From Limanda limanda (Eukaryota > Chordata > Actinopteri > Pleuronectiformes > Pleuronectidae), in contig NW_026870446.1 in NCBI RefSeq assembly GCF_963576545.1, forward strand, positions 186,001 to 250,000: DNA of 64,000 nt, in the 5' to 3' direction. A model generated the notes under the pieces. It did not search any database. It had not been told where the DNA came from and saw nothing but the letters and a program-made list of their open reading frames with translations. Each line of letters opens with the position of its first letter. Within the stretch, counting starts at the first letter, position 1. Below, one piece after another: positions 38,101 through 50,317 of this stretch. The position numbers and the translations under genes were made by a program.

Positions 38101-38593
38101 AGGGTTAGGGTTAGGGATGAAAGCACATAGGAGAAAGAGATATTCTTGAATAACTTTTTTTGTGAAGGTCGGAGAGACTTGCAAGTAGGCTCTACCCCCA
38201 CTAAATGGGGTAGCGCGCATCGATCGGTACCATCCTTGAGCTTCTCCGACTTTCGGAAGGGTTAGGGTTAGGGTTAGGGATGAAAGCACATAGGAGAAAG
38301 AGATATTCTTGAATAACTTTTTTTGTAAAGGTCGGAGAGACTTGGAAAGTGGTTGCATCTGGACTAATTTGGGTCCTGCGGATCGATTGGTACCATCCCC
38401 GAGCTTGTACGACCTTCGGAAGAGGTCGACCGACGAAATTCCCCCAAATCTGAGGAGATATTCTTGAATAACTTTTTTTGTGAAGGTCGGAGAGACTTGC
38501 AAGTAGGCTCTACCCCCACTAAATGGGTTGCGCGCATCGATCAGTACCATCCTTGAGCTTCTCCGACTTTCGGAAGGTTAGGGTTAGGGTTAG
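29139..38593 (+). repeat. Array region VI: blocks starting SLSL
   Basis: Unit order is S L S L S L SS LL S LLL, then S L S L SS L S L SS L SSS LL S LLL, then S L S L. Blocks start at 29139, 32661 and 37634. 31544-33304 matches 36517-38277 in unit order (offset 4973). 30101-31225 matches 34267-35391 (offset 4166), with shared rare changes GGGTAGTGCG, TTTCGTAAGG and AAATAGGG. The GGTACTATCC change marks three L units (29302, 32824, 33949). Single private changes include a G inside the T-run near 35595. The final L (38278-38593) is 316 bp through two lost G. Confidence 0.8.
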
Positions 38594-39401
38594 GGATGAA
38601 AGCACATAGGAGAAAGAGATATTCTTGAATAACTTTTTTTTTTGAAGGTCGGAGAGACTTGCAAGTAGGCTCTACCCCCACTAAATGGGGTAGCGCGCAT
38701 CGATCGGTACCATCCTTGAGCTTCTCCGACTTTCGGAAGGGTTAGGGTTAGGGTTAGGGATGAAAGCACATAGGAGAAAGAGATATTCTTGAATAACTTT
38801 TTTTGTGAAGGTCGGAGAGACTTGCAAGTAGGCTCTACCCCCACTAAATGGGGTAGCGCGCATCGATCGGTACCATCCTTGAGCTTCTCCGACTTTCGGA
38901 AGGGTTAGGGTTAGGGTTAGGGATGAAAGCACATAGGAGAAAGAGATATTCTTGAATAACTTTTTTTTGTGAAGGTCGGAGAGACTTGCAAGTAGGCTCT
39001 ACCCCCACTAAATGGGGTAGCGCGCATCGATCGGTACCATCCTTGAGCTTCTCCGACTTTCGGAAGGGTTAGGGTTAGGGTTAGGGATGAAAGCACATAG
39101 GAGAAAGAGATATTCTTGAATAACTTTTTTTGTGAAGGTCGGAGAGACTTGGAAAGTGGTTGCATCTGGACTAATTTGGGTCCTGCGGATCGATTGGTAC
39201 CATCCCCGAGCTTGTACGACCTTCGGAAGAGGTCGACCGACGAAATTCCCCAAATCTGAGGAGATATTCTTGAATAACTTTTTTTGTGAAGGTCGGAGAG
39301 ACTTGCAAGTAGGCTCTACCCCCACTAAATGGGGTAGCGCGCATCGATCGGTACCATCCTTGAGCTTCTCCGACTTTCGGAAGGGTTAGGGTTAGGGTTA
39401 G
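38594..39401 (+). repeat. Array region VII: irregular units with homopolymer-length changes
   Basis: Four units run S (164 bp), S (163), S (164), L (317). Length changes lie in homopolymers: T10 at 38634-38643, T8 at 38961-38968 and C4 at 39248-39251, adding to the lost G at 38525-38527 and 38576-38577 just before. Nowhere else in the window are one-base indels so dense. The patch coincides with the switch between left and right variant populations, so it may be an assembly seam, poorly polished sequence or a real junction. Confidence 0.8.
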
Positions 39402-40363
39402 GGATGAAAGCACATAGGAGAAAGAGATATTCTTGAATAACTTTTTTTGTGAAGGTCGGAGAGACTTGGAAAGTGGTTGCATCTGGACTAATTTGGGTCC
39501 TGCGGATCGATTGGTACCATCCCCGAGCTTGTACGACCTTCGGAAGAGGTCGACCGACGAAATTCCCCCAAATCTGAGGAGATATTCTTGAATAACTTTT
39601 TTTGTGAAGGTCGGAGAGACTTGCAAGTAGGCTCTACCCCCACTAAATGGGGTTGCGCGCATCGATCGGTACCATCCTTGAGCTTCTCCGACTTTCGGAA
39701 GGGTTAGGGTTAGGGTTAGGGATGAAAGCACATAGGAGAAAGAGATATTCTTGAATAACTTTTTTTGTGAAGGTCGGAGAGACTTGCAAGTAGGCTCTAC
39801 CCCCACTAAATGGGGTAGCGCGCATCGATCGGTACCATCCTTGAGCTTCTCCGACTTTCGGAAGGGTTAGGGTTAGGGTTAGGGATGAAAGCACATAGGA
39901 GAAAGAGATATTCTTGAATAACTTTTTTTGTGAAGGTCGGAGAGACTTGCAAGTAGGCTCTACCCCCACTAAATGGGGTTGCGCGCATCGATCGGTACCA
40001 TCCTTGAGCTTCTCCGACTTTCGGAAGGGTTAGGGTTAGGGTTAGGGATGAAAGCACATAGGAGAAAGAGATATTCTTGAATAACTTTTTTTGTGAAGGT
40101 CGGAGAGACTTGGAAAGTGGTTGCATCTGGACTAATTTGGGTCCTGCGGATCGATTGGTACCATCCCCGAGCTTGTACGACCTTCGGAAGAGGTCGACCG
40201 ACGAAATTCCCCCAAATCTGAGGAGATATTCTTGAATAACTTTTTTTGTGAAGGTCGGAGAGACTTGCAAGTAGGCTCTACCCCCACTAAATGGGGTTGC
40301 GCGCATCGATCGGTACCATCCTTGAGCTTCTCCGACTTTCGGAAGGGTTAGGGTTAGGGTTAG

Positions 40364-42125
40364 GGATGAAAGCACATAGGAGAAAGAGATATTCTTGAAT
40401 AACTTTTTTTGTGAAGGTCGGAGAGACTTGCAAGTAGGCTCTACCCCCACTAAATGGGGTAGCGCGCATCGATCGGTACCATCCTTGAGCTTCTCCGACT
40501 TTCGGAAGGGTTAGGGTTAGGGTTAGGGATGAAAGCACATAGGAGAAAGAGATATTCTTGAATAACTTTTTTTGTGAAGGTCGGAGAGACTTGGAAAGTG
40601 GTTGCATCTGGACTAATTTGGGTCCTGCGGATCGATTGGTACCATCCCCGAGCTTGTACGACCTTCGGAAGAGGTCGACCGACGAAATTCCCCCAAATCT
40701 GAGGAGATATTCTTGAATAACTTTTTTTGTGAAGGTCGGAGAGACTTGCAAGTAGGCTCTACCCCCACTAAATGGGGTTGCGCGCATCGATCAGTACCAT
40801 CCTTGAGCTTCTCCGACTTTCGGAAGGGTTAGGGTTAGGGTTAGGGATGAAAGCACATAGGAGAAAGAGATATTCTTGAATAACTTTTTTTGTGAAGGTC
40901 GGAGAGACTTGCAAGTAGGCTCTACCCCCACTAAATGGGGTAGCGCGCATCGATCGGTACCATCCTTGAGCTTCTCCGACTTTCGGAAGGGTTAGGGTTA
41001 GGGTTAGGGATGAAAGCACATAGGAGAAAGAGATATTCTTGAATAACTTTTTTTGTGAAGGTCGGAGAGACTTGCAAGTAGGCTCTACCCCCACTAAATG
41101 GGGTAGCGCGCATCGATCGGTACCATCCTTGAGCTTCTCCGACTTTCGGAAGGGTTAGGGTTAGGGTTAGGGATGAAAGCACATAGGAGAAAGAGATATT
41201 CTTGAATAACTTTTTTTGTGAAGGTCGGAGAGACTTGCAAGTAGGCTCTACCCCCACTAAATGGGGTAGGCGCATCGATCGGTACCATCCTTGAGCTTCT
41301 CCGACTTTCGGAAGGGTTAGGGTTAGGGATGAAAGCACATAGGAGAAAGAGATATTCTTGAATAACTTTTTTTGTGAAGGTCGGAGAGACATGGAAAGTG
41401 GTTGCATCTGGACTAATTTGGGTCCTGCGGATCGATTGGTACCATCCCCGAGCTTGTACGACCTTCGGAAGAGGTCGACCGACGAAATTCCCCCAAATCT
41501 GAGGAGATATTCTTGAATAACTTTTTTTGTGAAGGTCGGAGAGACTTGCAAGTAGGCTCTACCCCCACTAAATGGGGTAGCGCGCATCGATCGGTACCAT
41601 CCTTGAGCTTCTCCGACTTTCGGAAGGGTTAGGGTTAGGGTTAGGGATGAAAGCACATAGGAGAAAGAGATATTCTTGAATAACTTTTTTTGTGAAGGTC
41701 GGAGAGACTTGCAAGTAGGCTCTACCCCCACTAAATGGGGGAGCGCGCATCGATCGGTACCATCCTTGAGCTTCTCCGACTTTCGGAAGGGTTAGGGTTA
41801 GGGTTAGGGATGAAAGCACATAGGAGAAAGAGATATTCTTGAATAACTTTTTTTGTAAAGGTCGGAGAGACTTGGAAAGTGGTTGCATCTGGACTAATTT
41901 GGGTCCTGCGGATCGATTGGTACCATCCCCGAGCTTGTACGACCTTCGGAAGAGGTCGACCGACGAAATTCCCCCAAATCTGAGGAGATATTCTTGAATA
42001 ACTTTTTTTGTGAAGGTCGGAGAGACTTGCAAGTAGGCTCTACCCCCACTAAATGGGGTAGCGCGCATCGATCGGTACCATCCTTGAGCTTCTCCGACTT
42101 TCGGAAGGGTTAGGGTTAGGGTTAG
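40364..42125 (+). repeat. Cassette Q copy 1 (S L SS S' L S L)
   Basis: First of four copies of an eight-unit cassette, here 1762 bp because one base is lost at 41268-41272 in the S' unit. Diagnostic changes are GAGACATGGAAAG in the L after S' (about 41390) and GGGGGAGCG in the following S-to-L position (about 41739), then an L with GTAAAG. This copy differs from the others in ending GGGGTAG rather than GGGGTTG after its last L. Confidence 0.85.
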
Positions 42126-43087
42126 GGATGAAAGCACATAGGAGAAAGAGATATTCTTGAATAACTTTTTTTGTGAAGGTCGGAGAGACTTGGAAAGTGG
42201 TTGCATCTGGACTAATTTGGGTCCTGCGGATCGATTGGTACCATCCCCGAGCTTGTACGACCTTCGGAAGAGGTCGACCGACGAAATTCCCCCAAATCTG
42301 AGGAGATATTCTTGAATAACTTTTTTTGTGAAGGTCGGAGAGACTTGCAAGTAGGCTCTACCCCCACTAAATGGGGTTGCGCGCATCGATCGGTACCATC
42401 CTTGAGCTTCTCCGACTTTCGGAAGGGTTAGGGTTAGGGTTAGGGATGAAAGCACATAGGAGAAAGAGATATTCTTGAATAACTTTTTTTGTGAAGGTCG
42501 GAGAGACTTGCAAGTAGGCTCTACCCCCACTAAATGGGGTAGCGCGCATCGATCGGTACCATCCTTGAGCTTCTCCGACTTTCGGAAGGGTTAGGGTTAG
42601 GGTTAGGGATGAAAGCACATAGGAGAAAGAGATATTCTTGAATAACTTTTTTTGTGAAGGTCGGAGAGACTTGCAAGTAGGCTCTACCCCCACTAAATGG
42701 GGTTGCGCGCATCGATCGGTACCATCCTTGAGCTTCTCCGACTTTCGGAAGGGTTAGGGTTAGGGTTAGGGATGAAAGCACATAGGAGAAAGAGATATTC
42801 TTGAATAACTTTTTTTGTGAAGGTCGGAGAGACTTGGAAAGTGGTTGCATCTGGACTAATTTGGGTCCTGCGGATCGATTGGTACCATCCCCGAGCTTGT
42901 ACGACCTTCGGAAGAGGTCGACCGACGAAATTCCCCCAAATCTGAGGAGATATTCTTGAATAACTTTTTTTGTGAAGGTCGGAGAGACTTGCAAGTAGGC
43001 TCTACCCCCACTAAATGGGGTTGCGCGCATCGATCGGTACCATCCTTGAGCTTCTCCGACTTTCGGAAGGGTTAGGGTTAGGGTTAG

Positions 43088-44850
43088 GGATGAAAGCACA
43101 TAGGAGAAAGAGATATTCTTGAATAACTTTTTTTGTGAAGGTCGGAGAGACTTGCAAGTAGGCTCTACCCCCACTAAATGGGGTAACGCGCATCGATCGG
43201 TACCATCCTTGAGCTTCTCCGACTTTCGGAAGGGTTAGGGTTAGGGTTAGGGATGAAAGCACATAGGAGAAAGAGATATTCTTGAATAACTTTTTTTGTG
43301 AAGGTCGGAGAGACTTGGAAAGTGGTTGCATCTGGACTAATTTGGGTCCTGCGGATCGATTGGTACCATCCCCGAGCTTGTACGACCTTCGGAAGAGGTC
43401 GACCGACGAAATTCCCCCAAATCTGAGGAGATATTCTTGAATAACTTTTTTTGTGAAGGTCGGAGAGACTTGCAAGTAGGCTCTACCCCCACTAAATGGG
43501 GTTGCGCGCATCGATCAGTACCATCCTTGAGCTTCTCCGACTTTCGGAAGGGTTAGGGTTAGGGTTAGGGATGAAAGCACATAGGAGAAAGAGATATTCT
43601 TGAATAACTTTTTTTGTGAAGGTCGGAGAGACTTGCAAGTAGGCTCTACCCCCACTAAATGGGGTAGCGCGCATCGATCGGTACCATCCTTGAGCTTCTC
43701 CGACTTTCGGAAGGGTTAGGGTTAGGGTTAGGGATGAAAGCACATAGGAGAAAGAGATATTCTTGAATAACTTTTTTTGTGAAGGTCGGAGAGACTTGCA
43801 AGTAGGCTCTACCCCCACTAAATGGGGTAGCGCGCATCGATCGGTACCATCCTTGAGCTTCTCCGACTTTCGGAAGGGTTAGGGTTAGGGTTAGGGATGA
43901 AAGCACATAGGAGAAAGAGATATTCTTGAATAACTTTTTTTGTGAAGGTCGGAGAGACTTGCAAGTAGGCTCTACCCCCACTAAATGGGGTAGCGCGCAT
44001 CGATCGGTACCATCCTTGAGCTTCTCCGACTTTCGGAAGGGTTAGGGTTAGGGATGAAAGCACATAGGAGAAAGAGATATTCTTGAATAACTTTTTTTGT
44101 GAAGGTCGGAGAGACATGGAAAGTGGTTGCATCTGGACTAATTTGGGTCCTGCGGATCGATTGGTACCATCCCCGAGCTTGTACGACCTTCGGAAGAGGT
44201 CGACCGACGAAATTCCCCCAAATCTGAGGAGATATTCTTGAATAACTTTTTTTGTGAAGGTCGGAGAGACTTGCAAGTAGGCTCTACCCCCACTAAATGG
44301 GGTAGCGCGCATCGATCGGTACCATCCTTGAGCTTCTCCGACTTTCGGAAGGGTTAGGGTTAGGGTTAGGGATGAAAGCACATAGGAGAAAGAGATATTC
44401 TTGAATAACTTTTTTTGTGAAGGTCGGAGAGACTTGCAAGTAGGCTCTACCCCCACTAAATGGGGGAGCGCGCATCGATCGGTACCATCCTTGAGCTTCT
44501 CCGACTTTCGGAAGGGTTAGGGTTAGGGTTAGGGATGAAAGCACATAGGAGAAAGAGATATTCTTGAATAACTTTTTTTGTAAAGGTCGGAGAGACTTGG
44601 AAAGTGGTTGCATCTGGACTAATTTGGGTCCTGCGGATCGATTGGTACCATCCCCGAGCTTGTACGACCTTCGGAAGAGGTCGACCGACGAAATTCCCCC
44701 AAATCTGAGGAGATATTCTTGAATAACTTTTTTTGTGAAGGTCGGAGAGACTTGCAAGTAGGCTCTACCCCCACTAAATGGGGTTGCGCGCATCGATCAG
44801 TACCATCCTTGAGCTTCTCCGACTTTCGGAAGGGTTAGGGTTAGGGTTAG
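43088..44850 (+). repeat. Cassette Q copy 2
   Basis: A 1763-bp copy with the same unit order and diagnostic GAGACATGG (about 44112) and GGGGGAGCG (about 44464). A private change, GGGTAACGCG near 43185, is not seen in the other copies. It lies 2724-2725 bp right of copy 1 and begins the 4829-bp stretch that recurs from 55303. Confidence 0.85.
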
Positions 44851-46301
44851 GGATGAAAGCACATAGGAGAAAGAGATATTCTTGAATAACTTTTTTTGTG
44901 AAGGTCGGAGAGACTTGCAAGTAGGCTCTACCCCCACTAAATGGGGTAGCGCGCATCGATCGGTACCATCCTTGAGCTTCTCCGACTTTCGGAAGGGTTA
45001 GGGTTAGGGTTAGGGATGAAAGCACATAGGAGAAAGAGATATTCTTGAATAACTTTTTTTGTGAAGGTCGGAGAGACTTGCAAGTAGGCTCTACCCCCAC
45101 TAAATGGGGTAGCGCGCATCGATCGGTACCATCCTTGAGCTTCTCCGACTTTCGGAAGGGTTAGGGTTAGGGTTAGGGATGAAAGCACATAGGAGAAAGA
45201 GATATTCTTGAATAACTTTTTTTGTGAAGGTCGGAGAGACTTGGAAAGTGGTTGCATCTGGACTAATTTGGGTCCTGCGGATCGATTGGTACCATCCCCG
45301 AGCTTGTACGACCTTCGGAAGAGGTCGACCGACGAAATTCCCCCAAATCTGAGGAGATATTCTTGAATAACTTTTTTTGTGAAGGTCGGAGAGACTTGCA
45401 AGTAGGCTCTACCCCCACTAAATGGGGTAGCGCGCATCGATCGGTACCATCCTTGAGCTTCTCTGACTTTCGGAAGGGTTAGGGTTAGGGTTAGGGATGA
45501 AAGCACATAGGAGAAAGAGATATTCTTGAATAACTTTTTTTGTGAAGGTCGGAGAGACTTGGAAAGTGGTTGCATCTGGACTAATTTGGGTCCTGCGGAT
45601 CGATTGGTACCATCCCCGAGCTTGTACGACCTTTGGAAGAGGTCGACCGACGAAATTCCCCCAAATCTGAGGAGATATTCTTGAATAACTTTTTTTGTGA
45701 AGGTCGGAGAGACTTGCAAGTAGGCTCTACCCCCACTAAATGGGGTTGCGCGCATCGATCGGTACCATCCTTGAGCTTCTCCGACTTTCGGAAGGGTTAG
45801 GGTTAGGGTTAGGGATGAAAGCACATAGGAGAAAGAGATATTCTTGAATAACTTTTTTTGTGAAGGTCGGAGAGACTTGCAAGTAGGCTCTACCCCCACT
45901 AAATGGGGTAGCGCGCATCGATCGGTACCATCCTTGAGCTTCTCCGACTTTCGGAAGGGTTAGGGTTAGGGTTAGGGATGAAAGCACATAGGAGAAAGAG
46001 ATATTCTTGAATAACTTTTTTTGTGAAGGTCGGAGAGACTTGCAAGTAGGCTCTACCCCCACTAAATGGGGTAGCGCGCATCGATCGGTACCATCCTTGA
46101 GCTTCTCCGACTTTCGGAAGGGTTAGGGTTAGGGTTAGGGATGAAAGCACATAGGAGAAAGAGATATTCTTGAATAACTTTTTTTGTGAAGGTCGGAGAG
46201 ACTTGCAAGTAGGCTCTACCCCCACTAAATGGGGTAGCGCGCATCGATCGGTACCATCCTTGAGCTTCTCCGACTTTCGGAAGGGTTAGGGTTAGGGTTA
46301 G

Positions 46302-49300
46302 GGATGAAAGCACATAGGAGAAAGAGATATTCTTGAATAACTTTTTTTGTAAAGGTCGGAGAGACTTGGAAAGTGGTTGCATCTGGACTAATTTGGGTCC
46401 TGCGGATCGATTGGTACCATCCCCGAGCTTGTACGACCTTCGGAAGAGGTCGACCGACGAAATTCCCCCAAATCTGAGGAGATATTCTTGAATAACTTTT
46501 TTTGTGAAGGTCGGAGAGACTTGCAAGTAGGCTCTACCCCCACTAAATGGGGTTGCGCGCATCGATCAGTACCATCCTTGAGCTTCTCCGACTTTCGGAA
46601 GGGTTAGGGTTAGGGTTAGGGATGAAAGCACATAGGAGAAAGAGATATTCTTGAATAACTTTTTTTGTGAAGGTCGGAGAGACTTGCAAGTAGGCTCTAC
46701 CCCCACTAAATGGGGTAGCGCGCATCGATCGGTACCATCCTTGAGCTTCTCCGACTTTCGGAAGGGTTAGGGTTAGGGTTAGGGATGAAAGCACATAGGA
46801 GAAAGAGATATTCTTGAATAACTTTTTTTGTGAAGGTCGGAGAGACTTGGAAAGTGGTTGCATCTGGACTAATTTGGGTCCTGCAGATCGATTGGTACCA
46901 TCCCCGAGCTTGTACGACCTTCGGAAGAGGTCGACCGACGAAATTCCCCCAAAATCTGAGGAGATATTCTTGAATAACTTTTTTTGTGAAGGTCGGAGAG
47001 ACTTGCAAGTAGGCTCTACCCCCACTAAATGGGGTTGCGCGCATCGATCAGTACCATCCTTGAGCTTCTCCGACTTTCGGAAGGGTTAGGGTTAGGGTTA
47101 GGGATGAAAGCACATAGGAGAAAGAGATATTCTTGAATAACTTTTTTTGTGAAGGTCGGAGAGACTTGCAAGTAGGCTCTACCCCCACTAAATGGGGTAG
47201 CGCGCATCGATCAGTACCATCCTTGAGCTTCTCCGACTTTCGGAAGGGTTAGGGTTAGGGTTAGGGATGAAAGCACATAGGAGAAAGAGATATTCTTGAA
47301 TAACTTTTTTTGTGAAGGTCGGAGAGACTTGCAAGTAGGCTCTACCCCCACTAAATGGGGTAGCGCGCATCGATCGGTACCATCCTTGAGCTTCTCCGAC
47401 TTTCGGAAGGGTTAGGGTTAGGGTTAGGGATGAAAGCACATAGGAGAAAGAGATATTCTTGAATAACTTTTTTTGTGAAGGTCGGAGAGACTTGCAAGTA
47501 GGCTCTACCCCCACTAAATGGGGTAGCGCGCATCGATCGGTACCATCCTTGAGCTTCTCCGACTTTCGGAAGGGTTAGGGTTAGGGTTAGGGATGAAAGC
47601 ACATAGGAGAAAGAGATATTCTTGAATAACTTTTTTTGTGAAGGTCGGAGAGACTTGCAAGTAGGCTCTACCCCCACTAAATGGGGTAGCGCGCATCGAT
47701 CGGTACCATCCTTGAGCTTCTCCGACTTTCGGAAGGGTTAGGGTTAGGGTTAGGGATGAAAGCACATAGGAGAAAGAGATATTCTTGAATAACTTTTTTT
47801 GTGAAGGTCGGAGAGACTTGCAAGTAGGCTCTACCCCCACTAAATGGGGTTGCGCGCATCGATCGGTACCATCCTTGAGCTTCTCCGACTTTCGGAAGGG
47901 TTAGGGTTAGGGTTAGGGATGAAAGCACATAGGAGAAAGAGATATTCTTGAATAACTTTTTTTGTGAAGGTCGGAGAGACTTGGAAAGTGGTTGCATCTG
48001 GACTAATTTGGGTCCTGCGGATCGATTGGTACCATCCCCGAGCTTGTACGACCTTTGGAAGAGGTCGACCGACGAAATTCCCCCAAATCTGAGGAGATAT
48101 TCTTGAATAACTTTTTTTGTGAAGGTCGGAGAGACTTGCAAGTAGGCTCTACCCCCACTAAATGGGGTTGCGCGCATCGATCGGTACCATCCTTGAGCTT
48201 CTCCGACTTTCGGAAGGGTTAGGGTTAGGGTTAGGGATGAAAGCACATAGGAGAAAGAGATATTCTTGAATAACTTTTTTTGTGAAGGTCGGAGAGACTT
48301 GGAAAGTGGTTGCATCTGGACTAATTTGGGTCCTGCGGATCGATTGGTACCATCCCCGAGCTTGTACGACCTTCGGAAGAGGTCGACCGACGAAATTCCC
48401 CCAAATCTGAGGAGATATTCTTGAATAACTTTTTTTGTGAAGGTCGGAGAGACTTGCAAGTAGGCTCTACCCCCACTAAATGGGGTTGCGCGCATCGATC
48501 GGTACCATCCTTGAGCTTCTCCGACTTTCGGAAGGGTTAGGGTTAGGGTTAGGGATGAAAGCACATAGGAGAAAGAGATATTCTTGAATAACTTTTTTTG
48601 TGAAGGTCGGAGAGACTTGCAAGTAGGCTCTACCCCCACTAAATGGGGTAGCGCGCATCGATCGGTACCATCCTTGAGCTTCTCCGACTTTCGGAAGGGT
48701 TAGGGTTAGGGTTAGGGATGAAAGCACATAGGAGAAAGAGATATTCTTGAATAACTTTTTTTGTGAAGGTCGGAGAGACTTGGAAAGTGGTTGCATCTGG
48801 ACTAATTTGGGTCCTGCGGATCGATTGGTACCATCCCCGAGCTTGTACGACCTTCGGAAGAGGTCGACCGACGAAATTCCCCCAAATCTGAGGAGATATT
48901 CTTGAATAACTTTTTTTGTGAAGGTCGGAGAGACTTGCAAGTAGGCTCTACCCCCACTAAATGGGGTTGCGCGCATCGATCAGTACCATCCTTGAGCTTC
49001 TCCGACTTTCGGAAGGGTTAGGGTTAGGGTTAGGGATGAAAGCACATAGGAGAAAGAGATATTCTTGAATAACTTTTTTTGTGAAGGTCGGAGAGACTTG
49101 CAAGTAGGCTCTACCCCCACTAAATGGGGTAGCGCGCATCGATCGGTACCATCCTTGAGCTTCTCCGACTTTCGGAAGGGTTAGGGTTAGGGTTAGGGAT
49201 GAAAGCACATAGGAGAAAGAGATATTCTTGAATAACTTTTTTTGTGAAGGTCGGAGAGACTTGCAAGTAGGCTCTACCCCCACTAAATGGGGTTGCGCGC

Positions 49301-49359
49301 ATCGATCGGTACCATCCTTGAGCTTCTCCGACTTTCGGAAGGGTTAGGGTTAGGGTTAG
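46302..49359 (+). repeat. Left copy of a 3058-bp duplication (offset 6750)
   Basis: The unit series L S L+ SSSSS LL S L SSS recurs at 53052-56109. Shared rare changes are the extra A (46951-46954 and 53701-53704), GATCAGTACC in consecutive units, and GACCTTTGGAAG near 48055 and 54805. The match probably extends a few S units to the left, but the preceding L differs (318 against 319 bp). Confidence 0.8.
46783..47101 (+). repeat. L+ unit (319 bp, extra A in the B tail), copy 1
   Basis: The B tail has A4 (46951-46954) where other L units have A3. The B body has CCTGCAGATCG and the A body ends with GATCAGTACC; the next S unit also has GATCAGTACC. The extra base is shared by four units with the same flanks, so it was inherited by block duplication and is not an independent sequencing error. 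Confidence 0.85.
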
Positions 49360-50317
49360 GGATGAAAGCACATAGGAGAAAGAGATATTCTTGAATAACT
49401 TTTTTTGTGAAGGTCGGAGAGACTTGCAAGTAGGCTCTACCCCCACTAAATGGGGTAGCGCGCATCGATCGGTACCATCCTTGAGCTTCTCCGACTTTCG
49501 GAAGGGTTAGGGTTAGGGTTAGGGATGAAAGCACATAGGAGAAAGAGATATTCTTGAATAACTTTTTTTGTGAAGGTCGGAGAGACTTGCAAGTAGGCTC
49601 TACCCCCACTAAATGGGGTTGCGCGCATCGATCGGTACCATCCTTGAGCTTCTCCGACTTTCGGAAGGGTTAGGGTTAGGGTTAGGGATGAAAGCACATA
49701 GGAGAAAGAGATATTCTTGAATAACTTTTTTTGTGAAGGTCGGAGAGACTTGCAAGTAGGCTCTACCCCCACTAAATGGGGTAGCGCGCATCGATCGGTA
49801 CCATCCTTGAGCTTCTCCGACTTTCGGAAGGGTTAGGGTTAGGGATGAAAGCACATAGGAGAAAGAGATATTCTTGAATAACTTTTTTTGTGAAGGTCGG
49901 AGAGACTTGCAAGTAGGCTCTACCCCCACTAAATGGGGTAGCGCGCATCGATCGGTACCATCCTTGAGCTTCTCCGACTTTCGGAAGGGTTAGGGTTAGG
50001 GATGAAAGCACATAGGAGAAAGAGATATTCTTGAATAACTTTTTTTGTGAAGGTCGGAGAGACTTGGAAAGTGGTTGCATCTGGACTAATTTGGGTCCTG
50101 CGGATCGATTGGTACCATCCCCGAGCTTGTACGACCTTCGGAAGAGGTCGACCGACGAAATTCCCCCAAATCTGAGGAGATATTCTTGAATAACTTTTTT
50201 TGTGAAGGTCGGAGAGACTTGCAAGTAGGCTCTACCCCCACTAAATGGGGTTGCGCGCATCGATCGGTACCATCCTTGAGCTTCTCCGACTTTCGGAAGG
50301 GTTAGGGTTAGGGTTAG

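Larger units (their letters stand above)
43088..47916 (+). repeat. Left copy of a 4829-bp duplication (offset 12215)
   Basis: Twenty-three consecutive units match 55303-60131 in order and length, including cassette Q, an L+ unit with the extra A and a run of five S. I noticed only about four substitutions between copies: near 43186, near 43991 against 56206, near 45635 against 57849, and a C/T in CATCCTTGAG near 46738 against 58953. Divergence is therefore around one per kilobase by eye. To the right the copies differ, because the left continues LL S whereas the right continues with more S units. Confidence 0.85.

Noticed and set aside
41171..41326. 156-bp S' unit as a separate class
   Set aside because: It is the 157-bp two-TTAGGG class with one further base lost at 41268-41272; the matching cassettes at 43895, 51125 and 56110 lack that loss.
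46814..47089. Plus-strand open frames of 62 and 91 codons (also near 281, 1881, 52275, 53564 and 59029)
   Set aside because: The 62-codon frames arise from one substitution creating ATG in the ATGCCCGAG subtype, and the 91-codon frames from the extra A in L+ units. Both lie wholly inside the satellite unit and end at the TTAGGG tract.
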